Part shown: positions 16,202-25,677 of the stretch, piece by piece
How the letters are laid out: each line of letters opens with the position of its first letter
Numbering within the stretch: position 1 is the first letter of the stretch
Assembly: GCF_029952445.1 (NCBI RefSeq)
Contig: NZ_JAQPPK010000019.1
Location: 40,492-104,491, forward strand
Source: Paenarthrobacter nitroguajacolicus
Lineage (GTDB): Bacteria; Actinomycetota; Actinomycetes; Actinomycetales; Micrococcaceae
DNA: 64,000 bases
Reading direction: 5' to 3'
Notes under the pieces: generated by a model
Seen by the model: the letters and a program-made list of their open reading frames with translations, nothing else
What the model was told of the DNA's origin: nothing
The model's database searches: none
Position numbers and translations under genes: made by a program

Positions 16202-17113
16202 CTAGAAGACCGACCACCCAGTGCGCGTGGTGAATTCGTCCAGGGCGGCCACACCCGCCACCGAATTCCCTGAACGGCCCAGCCCCGGGCTCCACACGCT
16301 GATGGCGCACCTGTTGGGGACCACGGCCACAATTCCGCCGCCCACCCCGCTCTTGCCCGGAAGTCCCACGCGGTACGCAAACTCTCCGGCGGCGTCGTAC
16401 GTTCCGCATGTGAGCATTACCGCGTTGATCCTCTTGGTCTGCGCTGGCGACAACAGCAGGTTGCCGTCCGCCCCCAAACCATTGGAAGCAAGGAACCGGG
16501 TTGCGAGCGCCAGGTCTTCGCAGGTCATGGCCAGGGCGCATTGCTTGGCATAGGAATCCAGGACGTCCTCCACCGGGTTCTCCAGATTGCCGCAGCTTGC
16601 CAGGAAGTGCGCCAAGGAGGCATTGCGGTGGCTGTTGTCCAACTCCGAGGACGCCACCCGGTGGTCGGTGTCGACGCCGGCGTTGGACGTTTCCTGCCGC
16701 ATCAGGTCCCGGACAGCATGCGCTGCGTTGCCGGTGATACTGAGGAGCCTGTCCGTCACCACAATGGCTCCGGCGTTGATGAAGGGGTTCCGGGGAATCC
16801 CGTCCTCGCTTTCCAACTGGACCAGGGAATTGAACGGATTGCCCGAGGGCTCCCGGAAAACGCGCTTCCAGATGCCATCTCCGTCGTACGCCAGCACCAA
16901 GGCCAGCGCGAAAACCTTGGAGATGCTTTGGATGGAAAATTCCACGTGGGCATCCCCGGCCGAGTAGACCTCGCCGTCCCGGGTGACCAGCGATATCCCG
17001 AATTGGTACGGGTCCACGGCCCCCAGTTGGGGGATGTAGTCGGCCACGTTTCCCTGGCCAACCTGCAGCTGAACGGCCCCGACGATGTCGTCGAGGAGGT
17101 TTTGGATATCCAC
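16202..17113 (-). CDS. glsA: Glutaminase A
   Basis: A 303-residue cytosolic serine-dependent glutaminase hydrolysing glutamine to glutamate and ammonia. Seen: the SxxK catalytic pair in FSIQSISKVF near residue 63, EPSGNPFNS, NPFINAGAIV, and KSGVGGGIVAVVP near the C-terminus, all typical of the family, at family length. GTG 17113 is chosen because AAAGG lies eight bases upstream, inside the stop region of the upstream PucR gene. Only four bases separate the two genes, so they are co-transcribed and probably translationally coupled. The protein sits between nitrogen-related regulators and amino acid genes. Confidence 0.93.
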   Translation of the reverse strand: MDIQNLLDDIVGAVQLQVGQGNVADYIPQLGAVDPYQFGISLVTRDGEVYSAGDAHVEFSIQSISKVFALALVLAYDGDGIWKRVFREPSGNPFNSLVQLESEDGIPRNPFINAGAIVVTDRLLSITGNAAHAVRDLMRQETSNAGVDTDHRVASSELDNSHRNASLAHFLASCGNLENPVEDVLDSYAKQCALAMTCEDLALATRFLASNGLGADGNLLLSPAQTKRINAVMLTCGTYDAAGEFAYRVGLPGKSGVGGGIVAVVPNRCAISVWSPGLGRSGNSVAGVAALDEFTTRTGWSVF

Positions 17114-17117
17114 GGTT

Positions 17118-18743
17118 CTAGCCTTTGGTTTTTGCGTAGGTCCAGAGCCTGATCTGGAGGTGTGCCAGCAAGCGTTCATCCGCGGATTGCAGGTCGAGTC
17201 CTGCAACTTCGCACGCCCGGCGGAGTCTGTAGTGGACGGTATTGCGATGGACTGCCAATTCCTCGGCGCAGCGGTTCACGTCGCCGAAGAACTCCAGGTA
17301 CGTCAGCAATGTCATGGCGAATTCGGGGTACCGGGTGCATAGACGCGTGATGCCCGCATGGCGGAGCGTGGTCCTTGACTCGAGCAGTTCCAACAGATCC
17401 CTGGTCAGAACCGTCGTTTCCACATCGCTGTAGGAAGCCACCCGGACCGAAGGGGTCGCTTCCATGACCTTGAGGACACTGCGGACGTGGTCGAGCGTTG
17501 CCTGGAGTGCATCCAAGCGCGGAACGATCGGGCCCACGGCCGCCTGCACTTGGAAGTGCAGGTGTGTTGTGACGTCACGAACAATCGTGTTGACCAGCCT
17601 GTTGATAGCGGGCAGGGATTTCAGCGGGTCCAGGTCCGGGAGGATGACGGCCGTTTCCATCCCCAACGCGCCCACCACGGCGCCCGGCCGGTACGCTGCT
17701 GCGTGGATGGATGCCACTTTGGAGAGCTCTCCCCTGCGGAGCTGAAGGCCCGCCGCGCTCTGGCTCAGGCCACCCGCGGAGATCAGGACCAACGCGGCAG
17801 GCTTTGACGGATCAATTCCTGCGGACTGCGCCTGCGAATGTACTTGGGCCGTACCACTGAGCAGACTGGATACCCGGTCTTCGCGCATGGATTGGGATTG
17901 CTCGTTGCGGTGCCGGACCAGTTCGATCGCGGCGTGGCGGGCAGCACCCACCATGATCCTGTCCGTGTTGGCAGCCAAGGGTTCTGCGCCCTCCTGCAAC
18001 CAGATGTAGCCCATCACGCGGCTGCCGGCATGGATGCCAATAGCCACGCGTTCCCTTAGCCCGGCCTCGGGGTTGGCCTCCACATGGACCGGCGCCTCCG
18101 TGGCTTGGAGGTGCTTGTAAACGCCGGATTCCTTCAGCAGCTTCTGGTATTTTTCCGGCCCCCGCCGCGCCAGGATGGACAGGCGCCGAAGTTCGTCAAC
18201 GTCGTTGGAAGCCGGTGAGTACGCGAGCACCCTGTTGCCCGGATCCTCGATAACCACATGCCCGTTCGTGAGGGTTGCCGTGGTTTGGGCTATCGCAAAC
18301 AAGTCACGGTGAACCGATGTTGAGCCCTCCCCCGGCAGCTCGCCGTCGTGGTTTTCGTGGACACGGTCCTGGGCGATGCTTTCGAACTTGTCCCACCGCA
18401 ACCCGGGGGCGACTGCCACCAGCCCTATACCGGTTGGCTGCAACAGCTCGGCTGCGGCTTCCAACTCCCGTTCGCTGCCCTTGACCGCCACTGCGGTGGG
18501 CCGGCCGGCAACAATCCGTCGGAGTGCCGGGAATGCTGCACGCCCGCGGACGCCGATGAGCATCACCAGGGCCCCGGGCCGGATCGCGTCTTCGTCCTCG
18601 GCATCGACAATGACCGTTTCACGAACGGCCCGGTTGTCCTCTGCGGGGGCCAGCAGCAAGCGTGCGTTGTCGACACCCAGGTCTTCCAGGACATCGCTCA
18701 ATAAGGTGACGACGCCGTCGTCGTCTATTTCCAGGGCTTTCAA
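17118..18743 (-). CDS. PucR/CdaR-type transcriptional regulator upstream of glutaminase
   Basis: A 541-residue regulator with an N-terminal PucR ligand domain (about 10-125), a long middle sensor region, and a C-terminal PucR helix-turn-helix (about 485-535: VNRCAEELAVHRNTVHYRLRR). Start is TTG at 18743 with AGGAAG 11 bases upstream, a long spacing, so a start slightly further in cannot be excluded. It is the first gene of a two-gene unit with glsA and is divergent from the amino acid permease and decarboxylase. It most likely senses an amino acid and controls one or both units; the effector is not visible. Confidence 0.82.
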   Translation of the reverse strand: MKALEIDDDGVVTLLSDVLEDLGVDNARLLLAPAEDNRAVRETVIVDAEDEDAIRPGALVMLIGVRGRAAFPALRRIVAGRPTAVAVKGSERELEAAAELLQPTGIGLVAVAPGLRWDKFESIAQDRVHENHDGELPGEGSTSVHRDLFAIAQTTATLTNGHVVIEDPGNRVLAYSPASNDVDELRRLSILARRGPEKYQKLLKESGVYKHLQATEAPVHVEANPEAGLRERVAIGIHAGSRVMGYIWLQEGAEPLAANTDRIMVGAARHAAIELVRHRNEQSQSMREDRVSSLLSGTAQVHSQAQSAGIDPSKPAALVLISAGGLSQSAAGLQLRRGELSKVASIHAAAYRPGAVVGALGMETAVILPDLDPLKSLPAINRLVNTIVRDVTTHLHFQVQAAVGPIVPRLDALQATLDHVRSVLKVMEATPSVRVASYSDVETTVLTRDLLELLESRTTLRHAGITRLCTRYPEFAMTLLTYLEFFGDVNRCAEELAVHRNTVHYRLRRACEVAGLDLQSADERLLAHLQIRLWTYAKTKG

Positions 18744-19055
18744 CGAAGCTTTCGCTTCCTTTCATCATCAGGTCCATTCAGCAGCACGCCCTCGCCATTG
18801 AGGGGCCTGCCGGTACATGTACGTATGCACGCACAGCGAGAAACATTACCGGCCCTTCAGAACAGCAGTGTTGTGGTCCCGGCACAAGAGCCGGACCTTG
18901 AATTTGGTTCGCCAGCCAATTTGCCGACGACGGTTGCGACCTAGAGTTGGTGACTGTCCCAAACGCCACAAAGACTGCTGCCGAGCCCTCCAGCAGTCCA
19001 GTTTCGGAGTATTCAGCCACCTGCGGTGGCGCCGGAGTCAAAGGAGACCCCCACA
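18744..19055. promoter_or_regulatory. 312-base divergent control region between PucR-glsA and permease-decarboxylase
   Basis: No gene is visible. It contains short dyads, TCCGGC-N6-GCCGGA at 18879-18896 and TGCTG-N10-CAGCA near 18980, and AAAGGAG at 19040 serving the permease. A weak promoter-like TTGCCG with TAGAGT follows near 18920-18950 pointing right. Both operons must start here. Confidence 0.5.
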
Positions 19056-20543
19056 GTGATACCCACCCCCGCGTCCACAGAGACCCTGACACCCGTCCGG
19101 ACCGAAGAGAAACCGGCGGTCGGTCCGTCGTCGGGAGACTTCTCCCGGGAAGAAGCCGGCTACCGGAAAACCCTCAAGCCCCGGCAGATCCAGATGATCG
19201 CCATCGGCGGCGCGATCGGAACCGGCCTTTTCATGGGTGCGGGTGGCCGGTTGAACGGATCGGGTCCGGCGCTCATCCTTGTTTACGCCGTCTGCGGCTT
19301 CTTCGCCTTCCTGATTCTCCGGGCACTGGGTGAGCTGGTGCTGTACCGCCCTACGTCCGGTTCCTTTGTGTCCTATGCCCGGGAGTTCTACGGCGAGAAA
19401 ATGGCCTACACAGCCGGTTGGCTCTACTTCCTCAACTGGGCCATGACCTCCATTGTGGACGTCACGGCCGTGGCACTTTACGTGAAGTTCTGGGGACAGT
19501 TCTGGGCCCCGATCAATGACATTCCGCAGTGGCTGATCGCGCTCGTGGCCCTGGTTGTGGTGCTTGCGCTGAACCTGCTGTCGGTAAAGATCTTCGGTGA
19601 GATGGAGTTCTGGTTCGCCCTGATCAAGGTGGGTGCCCTGGTGGCGTTCCTGGTGGTGGGGATCTGCTTCATCGTGTTCGGTGGCCGGACGGATGTTGGT
19701 GTTCCGGGTTTGAACGTCATCGCCGAGAACGGCGGCATCTTCCCCACGGGCGCTGTGGCACCCCTGCTGGCCATCAGTGGCGTCGTCTTTGCCTATGCCG
19801 CCGTGGAACTGGTAGGCACGGCGGCCGGCGAAACGGCCAACCCGCACAAGGTGATGCCCAAAGCGGTGAACACGGTGGTCATCCGCATCGGAATCTTCTA
19901 CGTCGGTTCGGTCCTGCTGCTCTCCCTCCTGCTCCCCTTCACGTCCTACAAGGCCGGCGAATCACCGTTCGTCACGTTCTTCTCGCACCTCGGGGATCCG
20001 CAGGCCGGAGCCATTTCCGCCTCGGTGATGAACTTCGTGGTCCTCACGGCGGCCCTGTCCAGCCTGAATGCCGGTCTTTACTCCACCGGCCGGATCCTTC
20101 GCTCCATGGCTGTCAACGGCTCTGCACCGCAGTTCACCGGGCGGATCAGCGCCTCCGGAGTGCCGTACGGCGGAATCCTGCTGACCGCGGTCATCACCCT
20201 GGCAGGCGTGGGCCTGAACGCCATTGTGCCCTCGCAGGTCTTCGAAATCGTGCTGGAAGTCTCGGCAGTGGGCATCATTGGCGGCTGGGCCACCATCATG
20301 CTGTGCCATATCAAGCTGCAGTCCTGGGTGCGCAGCGGCAAAGTGGTGCGTCCAGCGTTCCGGCTCTTCGGAGCGCCGTTCACCTCCTACCTCACGCTCG
20401 GTTTCCTGGCTTTCGTCCTGGTCACCATGGGCTTCTCCGAAACGGGCCGTTGGGTGTTGGCATCCCTACTGGTCCTGGCGCCGATGCTGATAGCCGGCTG
20501 GTACGCGTACCGCGGCCGGATCCGCACCAACTCCAATTCCTAG
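19056..20543 (+). CDS. Amino acid permease (APC superfamily, AAT family)
   Basis: Inner-membrane transporter of 495 residues with about twelve hydrophobic segments. The N-terminal [20 protein letters not shown] and [23 protein letters not shown] motifs are hallmarks of the AAT branch (AnsP, GabP, LysP relatives), as is the [14 protein letters not shown] motif. GTG 19056 has AAAGGAG nine bases upstream. The decarboxylase gene begins 27 bases after its stop, so the transporter probably imports the decarboxylase substrate or exchanges it for the amine; which amino acid is not evident. Confidence 0.88.
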   Translation: MIPTPASTETLTPVRTEEKPAVGPSSGDFSREEAGYRKTLKPRQIQMIAIGGAIGTGLFMGAGGRLNGSGPALILVYAVCGFFAFLILRALGELVLYRPTSGSFVSYAREFYGEKMAYTAGWLYFLNWAMTSIVDVTAVALYVKFWGQFWAPINDIPQWLIALVALVVVLALNLLSVKIFGEMEFWFALIKVGALVAFLVVGICFIVFGGRTDVGVPGLNVIAENGGIFPTGAVAPLLAISGVVFAYAAVELVGTAAGETANPHKVMPKAVNTVVIRIGIFYVGSVLLLSLLLPFTSYKAGESPFVTFFSHLGDPQAGAISASVMNFVVLTAALSSLNAGLYSTGRILRSMAVNGSAPQFTGRISASGVPYGGILLTAVITLAGVGLNAIVPSQVFEIVLEVSAVGIIGGWATIMLCHIKLQSWVRSGKVVRPAFRLFGAPFTSYLTLGFLAFVLVTMGFSETGRWVLASLLVLAPMLIAGWYAYRGRIRTNSNS

Positions 20544-20570
20544 ACTCCCCTCAGTTCGAAAGCGAAACAC

Positions 20571-23291
20571 ATGAACACCCCCTCCCCGTCCCCAGCCATC
20601 GGCACTCCCAGCCGGGCGTGGCGGTCCCGTGCCGACGCCTGGGAGTTCCTGGGATATGCCCTCAAGCAGCTGGCCGCCGACCGGCACCAGGAGTCCGGAT
20701 TGCTGTCCCAGGTGGACCGGACGTTTGCCCTGTTGGAAGCCGTGGAACCGTATTGGGCCGAACCGGGGGTCGGGGCGGTGGCCCAGTTGCGACAACTGCA
20801 CGACGACGGCGAACCCCAGGCCGCGCTGCATCTTCTGGGCGGCCTGCCCAACCTCCCGCTCGCCTCCTCCGGAGAACCGACGTCGGCTCCCCGCGGTGAG
20901 GCTGCGGAAGAGGACACCGTTGAACAACCGGACCAGGCCGAGCGTCCGCGTTTCGAGGTACTGGTGGTCGACGCGTTGTCGATCGAAGAGGCCGAAGCGC
21001 TGAAAACCACCATGGCCGCGCAACGCCGGCCCTCGGATGCTTTTACCTACACGGTCAATGTGGTCCCGAGTTATGAAGACGCCCTTGTTGCTGTCCTGTT
21101 GAACCCGGACATCCAGGCCGTGGTACTTCGGCCGGGATTCTCCATCCCAAGCTCCCAACAACTGGGCAGCGACCTGCGGCGATTCCTTGTCCGGCACACA
21201 TCCGCCGGGCTCCAGGAATCCCGTCCCGTCCGTCGGATCCTCGGTTTGGCGGAGGCCATCTCCGGACTCCGCCCCGAGTTGGATGTCTATTTGGTGGCCG
21301 GAGTTTCCATCGAATCACTCGCAGGCTCACTCACCCGGAAGTTCCGGCGCATCTTCCGCAGGCAGGACCACCTGGACCTGCATCTGTCCCTGTTGTCCGG
21401 GGTGACCGAGCGTTATGAAACTCCGTTCTTCACGGCCCTGCAGGAGTACAGCCGCCGGCCCGCCAGCGTCTTCCATGCGCTGCCGATTTCCCGCGGTGCC
21501 TCAGTAGGGAGCTCGCCGTGGATCCGCGACATGGCTGATTTCTATGGGACCAATCTGTTGCTCGCGGAAACCTCAGCCACATCCGGCGGCCTGGACTCCT
21601 TGCTGGATCCGCATGGTTCCATCAAGCGCGCACAGGACCTCGCCGCCCGGGCCTTTGGAGCGCAACGGAGCTACTTTGTTACCAACGGCACCTCCACGGC
21701 CAACAAGATCGTGCACCAGTCGCTGCTGGCGCCCGGCGATGTGGTCCTGGTTGACAGGAACTGCCACAAGTCCCACCACTATGCCTTCATGCTGGCGGGC
21801 GCCCGTGTTTCCTACCTGGACGCCTACCCTCTGGACAAATACGCCTTCTACGGCGCTGTGCCCGTGGCAAGCCTGAAGCGGAGGCTCCTGGAATACCGCC
21901 GTGCCGGACGGCTCCATGAAGTGAAGATGGTGACACTGACCAACTGCACCTTCGATGGTGTTGTCTACGACGTCGAGAGGGTCATGGAGGAATGCCTGGC
22001 CATCAAGCCGGACCTGGTCTTCCTCTGGGACGAGGCCTGGTTTGCCTTCGCCCGCTCCCATCCGGTGTACCGGCGTCGTACTGGCATGGCAGCCGCAGCC
22101 GCGCTGGAAGCCGCCTTCAGCAGCCCGGCCTATGCCGCCCGGCATGCTGAACAAGCCGCTGCCCTCCATGACCCGGCCACCGGAGAGCCGATCGACGACG
22201 ACGCCTGGCTCAACACCCGCTTGATCCCGGACCCGGCGAAGGCACGGCTCCGGGTATACGCAACCCAGTCCACGCACAAAACCCTGACTTCCCTGCGGCA
22301 GGGCTCCATGATCCACGTGTACGACCAGGACTTCGCGGATTCCAACCAGGAGTCCTTCCGCGAGGCCTACATGACCCACACGTCCACCTCGCCCAACTAC
22401 CAGATCCTGGCGTCCCTGGACATTGGCAGGCGACAGGTGGAGCTGGAAGGGTTCGGCCTGGTTCAACGGCAATCCGATCTTGCCGTGTCCGTTGCCCAGG
22501 CCGTTGCCCGGCATCCCCTGCTGAAGAAGTACTTCCGCGTACTGTCCTCCCGCGACCTCATTGGTCCGCAATACAGGGAAACCACGTCCACCATGCCGCT
22601 CAGGGACGGGCTGGCCGAGTTGGAGGACGCCTGGCAACGGGACGAATTCGTGATCGACCCCAGCCGCCTGACGCTGGACATCAGCAGGACAGGGATCGAC
22701 GGCGACACTTTCCGCCACAGCTACCTCATGGACGATCACGGCATCCAGGTCAACAAGACGTCACGGAACACCGTTTTGTTCATGACCAACATCGGTACGT
22801 CCCGCAGCTCGGTGGCCTACCTGATCGAGGTCCTGGTGAAACTGGCCGAAGGATTCGAGAACCCGCATCCCTCTGCCCGGCCCCGGACAGTTGCCGCAGC
22901 GTCCGGCCCCCACCGGACTCCCCCGCTGCCGGACTTCAGCACCTTTGCATCGCGTTTCCGCACCGACGATGCCTGCGAGGACGGCGATATCCGGGCCGCC
23001 TACTTTGAAAGTTACAAACCCGGGTCCACGGTTTACCTGTCGGCGGCTGAGGTCACGGCGGCAGTGGCCAAGGGGCAGGAGGTAGTGTCTGCTGGTTTTG
23101 TGACACCTTACCCACCAGGCTTTCCCATCCTGGTGCCGGGCCAGGTGGTCACTCCAGAGACCTTGGAATTCATGGATGCCTTGGACACCCGGGAAATCCA
23201 CGGATTCGACCACGAGCGGGGATACCGGGTGTTTACGGATGGACTGGCCGCTTCGCGGGCGGGCGGCGGGCTCGTGGCAGTCGCGTCCTAG
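20571..23291 (+). CDS. Orn/Lys/Arg decarboxylase family, fold-type I PLP enzyme with long N-terminus
   Basis: A 906-residue PLP enzyme of the basic amino acid decarboxylase family, which converts ornithine, lysine or arginine to the diamine or agmatine. Seen: a receiver-like wing region at about 120-285 (FEVLVVDALS, DVYLVAGVS), the major PLP domain from about 295 (FYGTNLLLAETSATSGGLDS, YFVTNGTSTANKIV, LWDEAWFAFARSHP), and Schiff-base Lys570 in TQSTHKTLTSLRQGS. The usual family length is 700-760 and the Lys is near 370-390, so about 120-190 residues are extra at the N-terminus. It pairs with the permease upstream. Substrate cannot be read from sequence alone. Confidence 0.87.
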   Translation: MNTPSPSPAIGTPSRAWRSRADAWEFLGYALKQLAADRHQESGLLSQVDRTFALLEAVEPYWAEPGVGAVAQLRQLHDDGEPQAALHLLGGLPNLPLASSGEPTSAPRGEAAEEDTVEQPDQAERPRFEVLVVDALSIEEAEALKTTMAAQRRPSDAFTYTVNVVPSYEDALVAVLLNPDIQAVVLRPGFSIPSSQQLGSDLRRFLVRHTSAGLQESRPVRRILGLAEAISGLRPELDVYLVAGVSIESLAGSLTRKFRRIFRRQDHLDLHLSLLSGVTERYETPFFTALQEYSRRPASVFHALPISRGASVGSSPWIRDMADFYGTNLLLAETSATSGGLDSLLDPHGSIKRAQDLAARAFGAQRSYFVTNGTSTANKIVHQSLLAPGDVVLVDRNCHKSHHYAFMLAGARVSYLDAYPLDKYAFYGAVPVASLKRRLLEYRRAGRLHEVKMVTLTNCTFDGVVYDVERVMEECLAIKPDLVFLWDEAWFAFARSHPVYRRRTGMAAAAALEAAFSSPAYAARHAEQAAALHDPATGEPIDDDAWLNTRLIPDPAKARLRVYATQSTHKTLTSLRQGSMIHVYDQDFADSNQESFREAYMTHTSTSPNYQILASLDIGRRQVELEGFGLVQRQSDLAVSVAQAVARHPLLKKYFRVLSSRDLIGPQYRETTSTMPLRDGLAELEDAWQRDEFVIDPSRLTLDISRTGIDGDTFRHSYLMDDHGIQVNKTSRNTVLFMTNIGTSRSSVAYLIEVLVKLAEGFENPHPSARPRTVAAASGPHRTPPLPDFSTFASRFRTDDACEDGDIRAAYFESYKPGSTVYLSAAEVTAAVAKGQEVVSAGFVTPYPPGFPILVPGQVVTPETLEFMDALDTREIHGFDHERGYRVFTDGLAASRAGGGLVAVAS

Positions 23292-23307
23292 GGTCACCCC
23301 GGCATAC

Positions 23308-24390
23308 TCAGCTGACCCGGTTGGCGCTCCATCCGAAAGCCGGGGCGATGTGCTGGGCCACGTTTCCCAACAGCTTGGCGTTGTATTCGACGCCAAGCTG
23401 GTTGGGGACGGTCAGCAGGACCGTATCGGCGGATTGCACTGCGGCGTCCTTGGCCAGTTCTTCGGCTAGCTGGTCCGGTTCCCCGATGTAGCTTTTACCG
23501 AAACGGGACAACGCGCCGTCGAGAATTCCTACTTGGTCCTGGCTATCCGCTTGGGCGCGGAGGCCGAAGTAGTGGTTGTCGACGTCGTCCACGATGGGGA
23601 TCACGCTGCGGCTCACGGAGATTCGTGGTTCGAAGTCGTGTCCGGCTGCGGTCCAGGCTTCGCGGAACATCCGGATCTGCTCGGCCTGCAGTTCATCGAA
23701 GGGAACACCCGTGTCCTCGGTGAGGAGGGTGGAGCTCATGAGGTTCATGCCTTGCTCCGCGGCCCACACGGCAGTTTTGCGGGTGCCGGCGCCCCACCAG
23801 ATCCGTTGGGGAAGGCCGGGCGACTGGGGCTGGATCGGTAGCATTCCGGTGGCACCGCCGGAATAGTGTGGATCCGCTTCGGCCACGCCGTGCCCGGCAA
23901 TCGCTTTGCGGAACAGGGCGGTGTGGCGGCGGGCCATGTCACCGCCATCCTCACCGTTTTCGGGGACGTAGCCGAAATTGGCGGCACCATTTTTTGCGGG
24001 TTCGGGTGAACCACGGCTCACACCAAGCTGGAGTCTGCCATCACTGATCAGGTCCGTGGCGGCGGCCTCCTCGGCCATATAGAGGGGGTTCTCGTAGCGC
24101 ATGTCGATCACGCCTGTGCCCATCTCGATGCGGCTGGTCCTGGCTGCGATGGCTGCGAGGAGCGGGAACGGTGAGGCTTGCTGCCGGGCGAAGTGGTGCA
24201 CCCGGAAGAAGGCGCCGTCGATGCCCAGTTCCTCGGCGGCGGCAGCGAGTTCGATCCCCTGTTTCAGGGCCTCGCCGGCCGTTTGCACGAGGGAACCCGG
24301 GACGCGGGCCCAATGGCCAAAGGAGAGGAAGCCGATCCGTTTGTTGTGCATGCCCGTCACAACGCCGGTGACTGCCAGCGCATTCCTCAC
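23308..24390 (-). CDS. LLM-class flavin-dependent oxidoreductase
   Basis: A luciferase-like monooxygenase family protein of up to 360 residues, expected to use FMNH2 or F420H2. Seen: IGFLSFGHWARVPGS at the N-terminus, SRIEMGTGVIDMRYENPLYMAEEAAATDLISDGRLQLGVSRGSPEP (split here across the typical TIM-barrel strands) and IWWGAGTRKTAVWAA. The GTG at 24390 overlaps the upstream stop codon (GTGA) and has GAAGGG just before it; an internal ATG at 24351 fits the family N-terminus better. It is coupled to the DHFR-like gene. Substrate unknown; it is not clearly SsuD despite the sulfur genes nearby. Confidence 0.82.
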   Translation of the reverse strand: MRNALAVTGVVTGMHNKRIGFLSFGHWARVPGSLVQTAGEALKQGIELAAAAEELGIDGAFFRVHHFARQQASPFPLLAAIAARTSRIEMGTGVIDMRYENPLYMAEEAAATDLISDGRLQLGVSRGSPEPAKNGAANFGYVPENGEDGGDMARRHTALFRKAIAGHGVAEADPHYSGGATGMLPIQPQSPGLPQRIWWGAGTRKTAVWAAEQGMNLMSSTLLTEDTGVPFDELQAEQIRMFREAWTAAGHDFEPRISVSRSVIPIVDDVDNHYFGLRAQADSQDQVGILDGALSRFGKSYIGEPDQLAEELAKDAAVQSADTVLLTVPNQLGVEYNAKLLGNVAQHIAPAFGWSANRVS

Positions 24391-24944
24391 CCAGCCCTTC
24401 GATAGTGCATGGCCACCGCACCATTGCTGAGCGGCTGTGCCGAGATGAGATCGAGACGACGGGTGCTGGGCAGTCCGCCTTGGTACAGGGTGGGACCGTG
24501 GCCGGCAATCATGGGATGGACCAGGAACTTGTACTCGTCAATCAGGTCAAGTCGGTCCAACTCGGTGGCAAGTTTGCCGCTGCCCACAAGCACCCCGTCG
24601 GGGGTCCGGTCCTTGAGTTGCTGCACGGCCGTCCCCAGTTCGCCGACCAGCCGGTGGCTGTTGGTCCAGGGAAAGTCGCTCCGGGTTGTGGAAACGACGT
24701 ACTTGGGTTTGCCCTCCAAGGTGATCGCCCACTCGCGAAGGGCGGGCGGTGCTTCTACTTCACCCCGGGCCACCAAGGGCCAGTAGACCTCCATCATTTC
24801 GTAGGTAGTCCGGCCCCAGAGCATTGCGCCGCTCTGGTCCAGGAGGCGTGTGAAGTAGGCGTGCGTCTCGTCGTCGGCGATGCCCTCCCTGTGGTCGACG
24901 CAACCGTCCAATGTGACATTGATGCTGAACGTAAGAAGGCCCAT
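24387..24944 (-). CDS. Dihydrofolate reductase-like (RibD C-terminal domain) protein
   Basis: A 185-residue single-domain protein of the RibD_C/DHFR-like family common in soil actinobacteria, expected to bind NADPH. Seen: SINVTLDGCVDH at the N-terminus, MLWGRTTYEMM near residue 42, KYVVSTTR near 82, VLVGSGKLATEL near 120 and HPMIAGHGPTLY near 145. It is not folate-type DHFR. ATG 24944 has no Shine-Dalgarno, but TAGAAT ends six bases upstream, suggesting a leaderless mRNA. The -35 position falls inside the adjacent 63-base palindrome. The reductase substrate is unknown. Confidence 0.85.
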   Translation of the reverse strand: MGLLTFSINVTLDGCVDHREGIADDETHAYFTRLLDQSGAMLWGRTTYEMMEVYWPLVARGEVEAPPALREWAITLEGKPKYVVSTTRSDFPWTNSHRLVGELGTAVQQLKDRTPDGVLVGSGKLATELDRLDLIDEYKFLVHPMIAGHGPTLYQGGLPSTRRLDLISAQPLSNGAVAMHYRRAG

Positions 24945-24968
24945 GCGGTGATTCTAGGCGCCAAAATG

Positions 24969-25031
24969 CAACGCGGGGTCAGATATGGCCGATGTTTGGG
25001 GGGACCATGGGCCATATCTGACCCCGCGTTG
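24969..25031. repeat. 63-base palindromic repeat, copy 3 (divergent setting, both arms changed)
   Basis: Outer arms are CAACGCGGGGTCAGATATGG and its complement. Compared with the other copies the TCACTT segment is TCAGAT, and the opposite arm carries the matching ATCTGA. It lies between divergent genes, so it is not a terminator for either. Confidence 0.88.
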
Positions 25032-25047
25032 CTTGAGAAAGGACGGG

Positions 25048-25064
25048 ATACCCTCCAGGGGTAT
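25048..25064. promoter_or_regulatory. CsoR-like copper operator overlapping a -10 element
   Basis: ATACCCT-CCA-GGGGTAT is a near-perfect dyad of the kind bound by CsoR-family copper or sulfur sensors (established consensus: TACCC and GGGTA arms). It overlaps a strong -10 TATACT at 25062-25067. A further GAGGGTATC half-like site is at 25079-25087. Copper responsiveness is inferred from the site plus the genes it precedes. Confidence 0.7.
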
Positions 25065-25115
25065 ACTGCCAGTGTCGAGAGGGTATCGCTCACCAGGAAG
25101 AGTAAGAGGAGGATC

Positions 25116-25547
25116 GTGAACAGGCCGCCATCCGAAGACGCCCGCGCCTCCCTTCTTGGACGGGCCTCGCTCCTGCTGCTGGTGGCGGCGGTCATTGCCG
25201 GCATTTTTGGAATGCACGTCGTCACCGGATCCCACGACACGCACTCGGCCAACCCGGCGATTCCTTCGGGGACTGCCAGTCCCCACCACGTCCACGAGAC
25301 TTCGCAGCAAATGCATAAGACTGCGCCTGTTGAAGCGGACAAGTGCACTTCTGGAAGCTGTTCCTGCACTGAAGCCTCAAGTGCCAACTGCATCCCTTCA
25401 TTGAAAACCGGCTCCTTGGCGGCACCGCCTCCAGACACGGCCGTTGCCATCACTTCCGATCCCTGGGGAACCCACAAGGCCGCACCGGTCTGGTCCTATC
25501 GCCCGGTCGCGCCCACACCCGTACAACTCAGCATCAGCAGGACGTAG
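25116..25547 (+). CDS. DUF6153-type membrane protein, His/Cys-rich
   Basis: A 143-residue protein with one N-terminal membrane segment (about 15-33: ASLLLLVAAVIAGIFGMHVV) followed by a polar extracytoplasmic tail rich in His, Met and Cys (HHVHETSQQMH, CTSGSCSCTE). Such a tail suggests metal binding. GTG 25116 has AGGAGG only three bases upstream, so the start is slightly uncertain, but no better in-frame start is near. It lies behind the CsoR-like operator and ahead of the DUF305 gene, a pairing consistent with copper tolerance. Biochemical function is unknown. Confidence 0.75.
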   Translation: MNRPPSEDARASLLGRASLLLLVAAVIAGIFGMHVVTGSHDTHSANPAIPSGTASPHHVHETSQQMHKTAPVEADKCTSGSCSCTEASSANCIPSLKTGSLAAPPPDTAVAITSDPWGTHKAAPVWSYRPVAPTPVQLSISRT

Positions 25548-25677
25548 GCAGTGGAGCGGGCCTTCGACAGGCAGGCCCGTTTTAGCCACGCCCCGGCCCA
25601 AAGGCATAGGGGCGCATATCTGCTTACCCTTGGCGGCCCATCACCCGCCGCCTGAATTGGCAAAGGACCATTCACTG

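Noticed and set aside
24969..25031. Palindrome copy 3 as an ordinary terminator
   Set aside because: Both flanking genes point away from it, so no transcript from them would end here.
24405..25115. An apparent long N-terminal extension of the DUF6153 protein
   Set aside because: The upstream part runs antisense through the DHFR-like gene and across the palindrome and CsoR-like operator. The GTG at 25116, behind the promoter, is the plausible start.
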